Shown: positions 14,053 through 18,662 of the stretch, piece by piece
Layout of the letters: each line of letters opens with the position of its first letter
How positions within the stretch are numbered: position 1 is the first letter of the stretch
Source: Bacteroidales bacterium
GTDB lineage: Bacteria > Bacteroidota > Bacteroidia > Bacteroidales > F082
DNA: 18,662 bases
Assembly (NCBI GenBank): GCA_016285355.1
Contig: JAEEQP010000063.1
Coordinates: 1-18,662 of the forward strand
Direction: 5' to 3'
Translations under genes and position numbers: made by a program
Notes under the pieces: generated by a model
What the model was told of the DNA's origin: nothing
The model's input: only the letters and a program-made list of their open reading frames with translations
Database searches by the model: none

Positions 14053-14144
14053 GCATCATTTCAAAATCAAAATGTATGTGTAAAACACATGTATCAATCC
14101 AAAACACAAATTACTAATTATTCACAATTTTAAAATCAAAAGCA

Positions 14145-14603
14145 ATGAAGAGAATTGTTTTTCTGCTTGGTATCATGCTCCTTATGGCAGGAGCAGCCAA
14201 GGCGCAAGACGCTAAGACCCAGAGCGGTCCTGAAATCGAATTTGAGAAAATCGTCCACGACTACGGTGATGTGCCTTACAATGGCGACGGCAAATGTGAG
14301 TTCCGTTTCACCAACACGGGCAACGAACCCCTGCTGATCCAAAAACCCAGATCAAGCTGCGGATGTACCATTCCTTCCTGGCCTCAGGAGCCTATCCTCC
14401 CTGGCGAGTCGGATGTCATCAAGGTGACTTATAGAACGAACCGTGCCGGCAACATCAACAAAACAGTGACGGTTACCTCTAACGCCCTCAAGAACTCCAC
14501 TGTGGTGCTGCGTATCAAGGGCCGCGTCTTAGACCAACCTACCGAAGTCCTCCCCGAGAAGACGGACGGCTTTGGCAATGGCTCCCCTGTAAACAACGAC
14601 TGA
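14145..14603 (+). CDS. DUF1573 domain-containing exported protein
   Basis: 152 residues. The signal peptide MKRIVFLLGIMLLMAGAAKA is cleaved near AKA-QD. The rest is one DUF1573 domain, an immunoglobulin-like beta sandwich: IEFEKIVHDYGDVPYNGDGK, FRFTNTGNEPLLIQ, the conserved SSCGCTIPSWP, PILPGESDVIKVTY and NKTVTVTSNA. Family members are common, abundant exported proteins of Bacteroidota with no settled function. It lies behind copy B of the shared module, which suggests co-regulation with the TPR lipoprotein and GLPGLI genes. A strong terminator hairpin follows the stop codon. Confidence 0.9.
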   Translation: MKRIVFLLGIMLLMAGAAKAQDAKTQSGPEIEFEKIVHDYGDVPYNGDGKCEFRFTNTGNEPLLIQKPRSSCGCTIPSWPQEPILPGESDVIKVTYRTNRAGNINKTVTVTSNALKNSTVVLRIKGRVLDQPTEVLPEKTDGFGNGSPVNND

Positions 14604-14628
14604 TCTGAAGTAATTATTTGGTTATCAT

Positions 14629-14659
14629 AAAGCCGTCTAATGCACCGTTAGATGGCTTT
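14629..14659 (+). terminator. Bidirectional hairpin terminator
   Basis: AAAGCCGTCTAA and TTAGATGGCTTT form a 12-bp stem (one G-T pair) around a 7-nt loop. A-rich and T-rich ends allow it to work in both directions, and it separates the convergent DUF1573 and YhcG genes. Confidence 0.75.
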
Positions 14660-14664
14660 AAATT

Positions 14665-15858
14665 CTATGCTTCACCAGACAGAAGCCCTTTCAAATCCTC
14701 TACATCGGGCAGTGCCTTCCGAAGTCTTTCCGGCATGTCGGCTGTAGTCTTGTAAGTGGCGACACCCATCGGGCTGTCGTATCTCTGAATCACATATTCG
14801 ACATAAGACTTGTCGGCATCTTGACAAAGGATGATGCCAATAGAGGGATTCTCATTTGGCTTGCGTACCTCATCATCGAGAATCTGAAGGTAGGTTTGAA
14901 GTTGTCCCAAATAAATGGGCTTGAACTCTCCAAGTTTCAGTTCCACTGCCACCAGACAAGCCAATTCACGATTATAGAATAGCAAATCAACGAAATGATG
15001 TTTGCCGAATTTCTCCAAATGATATTGGTTGCGGATAAAAGTAAAATCCTCACCAAACATCATGATGAAGTTTTTGATATTGTGTACGATGGCTTGCTCA
15101 ACAACCTTTTCATCTACATCGGCTTGGTCTCTTGCTGCAAGTTCCTCGACATTGATGTAATCCATAAGATATTCGTCCTTAAACATCTCGATGGCTTTTA
15201 GAGCCTGAACTTTTTTGGGCAAGGTCGTCAAGAAATTGTTTGGCATTTCCGATTGATGGTGGAAAAGGTCTTGTTTCAACAAATCACGGAGTTTGTACTT
15301 ATCCCACTTGTAGATGGCTGTCTGATGAATGTAGAACAAGCGTTCCTCCAAGTTTTCAGTCTTGTTCAGGATTTCCATGTGGTGCGTGAAGCTGATAGAG
15401 ATGAAATCATGGGCAGTACTGATGTCGATGGCTGAGGATTGAAAATTCAAGTGAATGACTGCCAGTTGCTTTTCGCCAGCCGTTGGCTGACGATTTATAT
15501 CTTCTTGTAAATCTGGTTGTTGTAATTCGCCAGCCAATGGCTGGCGAATTATATACTCACACCATTGTTCATAGAATTGTCGCATGTTCTTAATGCTTGA
15601 TTCGCTAAAACCTTTCAGTCCTGGCAATTCCTTTTGGAGTTGCTCGCTGATGGCAAGGATGGCACCGCTTCCCCATTGTTGCCTACGCGATTCCTTGGAG
15701 ATGTAGTCGCCAATGGCAAAATAGAGTGCCAATAAATCAGCGTTTACCTTTTTCGCAGATTGTGCTTGGCTTTGAAGGATTGCCGCTTTGATGACTTGAA
15801 CGGCATGAGAAAATGGTATGAGAGTATTATCCATGATTGTACGGAATTGCTGAATCAT
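14665..15858 (-). CDS. YhcG-like PD-(D/E)XK nuclease domain protein (DUF1016)
   Basis: 397 residues from the ATG at 15858. A further upstream ATG (15942) lies ahead of a good -7 promoter element at 15882-15889, so it is unlikely; the ATG at 15834 (MDNTLIPF) is also possible. The N-terminal part (LLALYFAIGDYISKES, GFSESSIKNMRQFYEQW) matches the DUF1016 N-terminal domain. The C-terminal part matches the YhcG PD-(D/E)XK domain (FVDLLFYNRELACLVAVELK, with the D and ExK residues). Between them two palindromic repeats, 54 nt apart, encode RQPLAGE and RQPTAGE in frame. YhcG proteins are often found near restriction-modification or recombination genes, but none lie next to this copy. Its actual function is not established. 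Confidence 0.9.
   Translation of the reverse strand: MIQQFRTIMDNTLIPFSHAVQVIKAAILQSQAQSAKKVNADLLALYFAIGDYISKESRRQQWGSGAILAISEQLQKELPGLKGFSESSIKNMRQFYEQWCEYIIRQPLAGELQQPDLQEDINRQPTAGEKQLAVIHLNFQSSAIDISTAHDFISISFTHHMEILNKTENLEERLFYIHQTAIYKWDKYKLRDLLKQDLFHHQSEMPNNFLTTLPKKVQALKAIEMFKDEYLMDYINVEELAARDQADVDEKVVEQAIVHNIKNFIMMFGEDFTFIRNQYHLEKFGKHHFVDLLFYNRELACLVAVELKLGEFKPIYLGQLQTYLQILDDEVRKPNENPSIGIILCQDADKSYVEYVIQRYDSPMGVATYKTTADMPERLRKALPDVEDLKGLLSGEA
15473..15500 (-). repeat. Palindromic repeat 1 inside the YhcG gene
   Basis: TCGCCAGCC-GTT-GGCTGACGA is a 9-bp stem with one mismatch. It aligns over 28 nt with 15527-15554, with four differences, and encodes NRQPTAGE on the minus strand. Confidence 0.7.
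15524..15550 (-). repeat. Palindromic repeat 2 inside the YhcG gene
   Basis: AATTCGCCAGCC-AAT-GGCTGGCGAATT is a perfect 12-bp stem with a 3-nt loop. It encodes IRQPLAGE on the minus strand, 18 codons from its sister copy. Confidence 0.8.
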
Positions 15859-15881
15859 TAGGATGTTTTCAATTTCGACGA

Positions 15882-15889
15882 CAAAGATA
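15882..15889 (-). promoter_or_regulatory. -7 promoter element of the YhcG gene
   Basis: On the minus strand it reads TATCTTTG, an exact TAnnTTTG match, 23 nt upstream of the ATG at 15858. No -33 TTG was seen at 19-21 nt. Confidence 0.5.
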
Positions 15890-16220
15890 ACGCTTTTTTG
15901 TATGGTACAGTGTTTGTTATCTAAAATAAGAAAAATGAGCATGCAAGGCTTGCAAAGAAAAAAGTTAAATCATCCCTCTCAAAACCTCATCCAACTACAC
16001 CGTATTATCCGAATGGCTCATTTCAGGCAAGAAACTTGCTTTATTCGATTTGGAATTAATTCTTAAACTCCTGTTCCAAATCAATGTTTTTTGCTCGATT
16101 TTGAAGCCGAGTCTTAATAAGGACTGTTGCCTATAACCAACACTTTTCGACAAAAACTGCCTGTTATAGCCAACACTTTTAAGCCTAAAATCATCCAAAA
16201 TCCATGGCTTCCCACCGAAA
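15890..16220. other. Intergenic region without a recognised gene
   Basis: This A/T-rich stretch lies between the divergent YhcG and GLPGLI units. Short open frames occur on both strands but have no recognisable domain, promoter or conserved composition. The one clear structure is the 25-nt imperfect direct repeat at 16123-16180. It may be the remains of older sequence. Confidence 0.5.
16123..16180 (+). repeat. Imperfect direct repeat, two units of 25 nt
   Basis: Units 16123-16147 and 16156-16180 start 33 nt apart. Both begin ACTG and end CCAACACTTTT, with differences in the middle. The function is unknown. Confidence 0.5.
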
Positions 16221-16333
16221 AGTTTGGACTAAACCAAACTACAACACATTCATTACCAAAATATTACAATTTTTCAAACCAGAAAAAGTTTGGACTGCCT
16301 TTTCAACCGCTTGACAAAGATGGTAGTTTTGCA
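16221..16333 (+). promoter_or_regulatory. Shared upstream module, copy C (before the GLPGLI operon)
   Basis: TTGGAC boxes lie at 16224 and 16290, TTGACA at 16311 and TAGTTTTG at 16324-16331. The gapless alignment to copy A covers the whole module at about 86% identity, including the A/T-rich spacer, so this is a duplicated or strongly constrained unit and not a chance promoter match. Confidence 0.72.
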
Positions 16334-16335
16334 TC

Positions 16336-16419
16336 ATGTCACAAAATGACGCTCTTAATCGTCATATTGAAAAAGGTAGATTTTGCACCGACAATTCTAA
16401 AGCAACTCACTATGAATAA
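16336..16419 (+). other. Possible 27-codon leader ORF overlapping the GLPGLI start
   Basis: An ATG 5 nt after the -7 element opens a frame of 27 codons (starts MSQNDALN, ends THYE). Its TAA lies inside the first codons of the GLPGLI gene, giving an 8-nt overlap. The predicted transcription start is so close that the ATG may be at or just outside the 5' end. No homology is recognised. Confidence 0.2.
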
Positions 16420-17305
16420 AAAATTGTATTTCGTTTTGCTGCTGCTGCTCGCCATTCCGCGTTTGGCGTTTTCGCAGAATCCTATCAACATTGATGAGTA
16501 CAAAGTCATTGACCAAAGCCGTTTCGTCATCACCTACGAAGCGATGATGACAGACGACTCACTGAAACCTACCGAACACAACTACGACCATCTTGTCCTG
16601 ATGGTGGGTGACTCCATTTCAAGATGTTACAGCAACACCATGTACCGTTATGATTCCGCTTTTACGGTAAGCGAGCGAAAAGGCCATGACAGTTATAAAA
16701 ACATGAGCCATTTCATTGGAGACTCTGGTGGCGTTTGGGTTCCTGATGTCTACAAATATTTCGGCTCAAAACGGATGACCGTCATGCACCGGATGGGTGA
16801 GGCTCGGGTGCCGATTTATTTGTACGATGAGTCTTTGGACTTGATGGATTGGAAGATGTCGTTTGGGACGAAAGAAATCCTTGGCTATCAGTGCTTCAAG
16901 GCCGAATGCGACTTCCGTGGACGGCATTGGACGGCTTGGTTCACGATGCAAATTCCCGTGAAAGACGGCCCGTGGAAATTCGGTGGCTTGCCCGGACTGA
17001 TTCTCGAAATGGAGGAATCGCGAGGGCATTACGCTTTTCGCTGTATCGGCATCGAGATGAAGAAAAAGCCGATAATTTGGTATGATGGGCCTCGTTTTGA
17101 AGATTATCAACATTGCACCCGCGCCGATGTCATGAAGCAAGAGGAGGATTATCATGCGGATTTAATTGGCTATATTCGGATGGCGAATCCTGGTATCAAG
17201 ATACATATCGCTAAAATGGACGCTTCTGGCAAATATGCTGGTTCAGAGGAAGCTCCAGAAGACTACAAGAAAGTATTGCCTTATAACCCAGTGGAATTGG
17301 AGTGA
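16412..17305 (+). CDS. GLPGLI family protein, paralog 1
   Basis: 297 residues from the ATG at 16412. A longer in-frame extension upstream is rejected because it crosses the promoter module and lacks a signal peptide. The signal peptide (MNKKLYFVLLLLLAIPRLAF) is cleaved near FSQ. The family motif GLPGLI is at 192-197, preceded by TKEILGYQCFKAEC and RHWTAWFT and followed by LEMEESRGHYAFR. GLPGLI proteins are exported Bacteroidota proteins usually encoded beside TonB-dependent receptors; their role is not known. It is the first gene of an operon, 21 bp before its paralog. Confidence 0.92.
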   Translation: MNKKLYFVLLLLLAIPRLAFSQNPINIDEYKVIDQSRFVITYEAMMTDDSLKPTEHNYDHLVLMVGDSISRCYSNTMYRYDSAFTVSERKGHDSYKNMSHFIGDSGGVWVPDVYKYFGSKRMTVMHRMGEARVPIYLYDESLDLMDWKMSFGTKEILGYQCFKAECDFRGRHWTAWFTMQIPVKDGPWKFGGLPGLILEMEESRGHYAFRCIGIEMKKKPIIWYDGPRFEDYQHCTRADVMKQEEDYHADLIGYIRMANPGIKIHIAKMDASGKYAGSEEAPEDYKKVLPYNPVELE

Positions 17306-17326
17306 AGAATTGAAAATCAAAATATT

Positions 17327-18202
17327 ATGACTAAAAACGCCCATTTCATTTTGCTGCTGATATTCGCCGTTTCGCGTTTGGCGTTCTCGCAGGATCCCAT
17401 CAACATAGATGAATACAAGGTCATTGACCAAAGCCGCTTCGTCGTCACCTATGAAGCGATGATGACGAAAGACTCGGTGAAACCCACGGAGCATAAGTTT
17501 GACCGTCTTGTATTGATGGTAGGCGATTCAATTTCAACCTGTTACAGTAATACCATGCACCGATTTGACTCCGCATATACAATAAGGTGTGCGCATAAAG
17601 GAAGGGATTCTTATCAAGGTCTCCGTCATTTCGTTGGGGAAAACGGAGATGTCTGGGTACCAGATGTTTACAAGTATTATATTAAGAAGCAGATGACGGT
17701 TATGCATCGGATGGAGGTGCCAGGAAACTTTGTTCCAGTTTATCTGTATGAAGAACCATTGGACTTGATGGACTGGAAGGTGTCGTTTGAGACGAAGGAA
17801 ATCCTTGGTTATCAATGCTTCAAGGCCGAGTGCGACTTCCGTGGACGGCATTGGACGGCTTGGTGTACGATGCAGATTCCCGTGCAGGACGGCCCGTGGA
17901 AGTTTTGTGGCTTGCCCGGACTGATTCTGCAAATGGAGGAATCGCGGGGACATTATGCTTTCCGTTGCATCGGCATTGAGACGCGAAAAAAGCCGATTGT
18001 ATGGTATAATAATGTTGATTATCAGTCTTGTACGTACGCCGATGTCGTCAAGCAAATGGAGGACTATCATGCGGATTGGAATGCCTATGTTCGTAGGGTC
18101 TTTCCAGGAAAAATTGTGCGTGCCAAGAATGATGGTTCTTTTGAAAAAGTATCTGTGGGTGAAAAGAAAGTGTTGCCTTATAACCCAGCGGAATTGGAAT
18201 AA
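17327..18202 (+). CDS. GLPGLI family protein, paralog 2
   Basis: 291 residues. The signal peptide (MTKNAHFILLLIFAVSRLAF) is cleaved near FSQ, and the GLPGLI motif is at 195-200. It is a tandem duplicate of the preceding gene. The first 65 residues (DPINIDEYKVIDQSRFVVTY) and the region around TKEILGYQCFKAECDFRG to RGHYAFRCIGIE are nearly the same, at DNA level too, whereas residues about 80-130 and the stretch after the core differ. An extra cysteine precedes the motif (WKFCGLPGLI), where paralog 1 has glycine. The TonB receptor gene starts 5 nt after its stop codon, so the three genes are probably one transcript. Confidence 0.92.
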   Translation: MTKNAHFILLLIFAVSRLAFSQDPINIDEYKVIDQSRFVVTYEAMMTKDSVKPTEHKFDRLVLMVGDSISTCYSNTMHRFDSAYTIRCAHKGRDSYQGLRHFVGENGDVWVPDVYKYYIKKQMTVMHRMEVPGNFVPVYLYEEPLDLMDWKVSFETKEILGYQCFKAECDFRGRHWTAWCTMQIPVQDGPWKFCGLPGLILQMEESRGHYAFRCIGIETRKKPIVWYNNVDYQSCTYADVVKQMEDYHADWNAYVRRVFPGKIVRAKNDGSFEKVSVGEKKVLPYNPAELE

Positions 18203-18207
18203 TTGAT

Positions 18208-18662
18208 ATGAAACGGCTTGTTTTTCTGATAATTAGTATTTTCTTCGGCGTTCAAGCCTTCGCCCAAACGACCATTTCCGGCGAGGTAAACAACGAGAAG
18301 AAACAGCCCGTTTATAATGCCTCGGTGATGTTGTTGCGCGTGACGGACAGCCTGCCGATGGCCTATACCTTTACGGATGAGAAAGGTCATTATCAGTTGG
18401 TTACGCAAAGCGAAGAAGCCAAACTGCTCATTGCGGTTTATGGCTTCAACCTGAAGCGGCAATTCAAGGAGGTGGAAAACAAGACGCAGACGGTCGATTT
18501 CACCGTGGAGGAAGAAGCACTGCAATTGAAAGAAGTGAGCGTGAAGTCGGAGAAGATTTGGGGTGGCAACGACACGGTGAACTATGTGGTGGATGCCTTT
18601 CGCGACACAACGGACATTGTCATTGCCGATGTGCTGAAGAAGATGCCTGGCATCGAGGTGAA
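18208..18662 (+). CDS. TonB-dependent receptor, N-terminal part (runs off the window)
   Basis: 151 codons are visible. The signal peptide MKRLVFLIISIFFGVQAFAQ is followed by a carboxypeptidase regulatory-like beta domain at about 22-105 (ISGEVNNEKKQPVYNASVML, FTDEKGHYQLV). Next come LQLKEVSVKSEKIW and the start of a plug domain (VIADVLKKMPGIEV), as in outer-membrane TonB-dependent receptors. The gene starts 5 nt after the second GLPGLI gene, matching the common GLPGLI-receptor arrangement. The barrel lies beyond the window, so the substrate cannot be judged. Confidence 0.87.
   Translation, partial: MKRLVFLIISIFFGVQAFAQTTISGEVNNEKKQPVYNASVMLLRVTDSLPMAYTFTDEKGHYQLVTQSEEAKLLIAVYGFNLKRQFKEVENKTQTVDFTVEEEALQLKEVSVKSEKIWGGNDTVNYVVDAFRDTTDIVIADVLKKMPGIEV

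Noticed and set aside
15995..16198. 67-residue minus-strand frame with SVGY repeats
   Set aside because: The apparent peptide repeat is only the translation of the imperfect direct repeat at 16123-16180; no promoter or domain supports it.
16127..16411. N-terminal extension of the first GLPGLI protein
   Set aside because: It is in frame by chance, covers the promoter module and would bury the signal peptide; paralog 2 starts at the equivalent signal peptide.
1..18662. CRISPR arrays, tRNA or rRNA genes, phage genes
   Set aside because: No regularly spaced repeat series, no cloverleaf or rRNA-like stretch and no phage structural gene was recognised by reading both strands.

Overview
The window looks like chromosomal DNA from a Bacteroidales bacterium (phylum Bacteroidota); genus and family cannot be fixed from the sequence alone. 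The evidence is: two proteins with C-terminal type IX secretion (T9SS) sorting domains, a tandem pair of GLPGLI proteins ahead of a TonB-dependent receptor, a DUF1573 protein, a DEAD-box helicase with DbpA-type RNA-binding domain, MenA, and many upstream sequences that fit the Bacteroidota promoter pattern TTTG/TTG - about 20 nt - TAnnTTTG.

Layout. 1-494 is the 3'-truncated remnant of a secreted-type protein. 495-1806 is a complete IS4-family insertion sequence with 13-bp perfect inverted ends. 1810-2826 is the C-terminal part of a TPR / membrane-segment / helix-turn-helix regulator whose front half is missing. 2957-3856 and 3956-5653 encode two T9SS cargo proteins. 5657-6853 (minus) is a class C beta-lactamase-fold serine hydrolase, tail to tail with the previous gene. 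6984-9152 is the RNA helicase. 9159-9805 is a GxxExxY gene enclosed by symmetrical inverted structures. 9818-10723 is menA. 10777-12210 and 12502-13914 are tandem paralogous TPR lipoproteins with a membrane segment and a putative DNA-binding C-terminus. 14145-14603 is DUF1573, followed by a strong hairpin terminator. 14665-15858 (minus) is a YhcG/DUF1016 PD-(D/E)XK protein. 16412 to the window end is an operon of two GLPGLI proteins and the start of a TonB-dependent receptor.

The most interesting signals are non-coding. (i) A module of about 115 bp (GTTTGGA boxes 66-67 bp apart, then TTGACA-N7-TAGTTTTGCA) stands upstream of three different genes: the second TPR lipoprotein, DUF1573 and the GLPGLI operon. 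It suggests a shared regulon. (ii) The GxxExxY gene sits between inverted A-rich arms. Each arm is followed by a hairpin with a conserved loop but a different, still paired stem, and then a second palindrome; this looks like a small mobile or repeat-derived cassette. (iii) Palindromic repeats are inserted in frame in three unrelated genes (a T9SS sorting domain, menA and yhcG). (iv) The IS element has no target duplication and separates fragments of two unrelated genes, so it marks a deletion or rearrangement.
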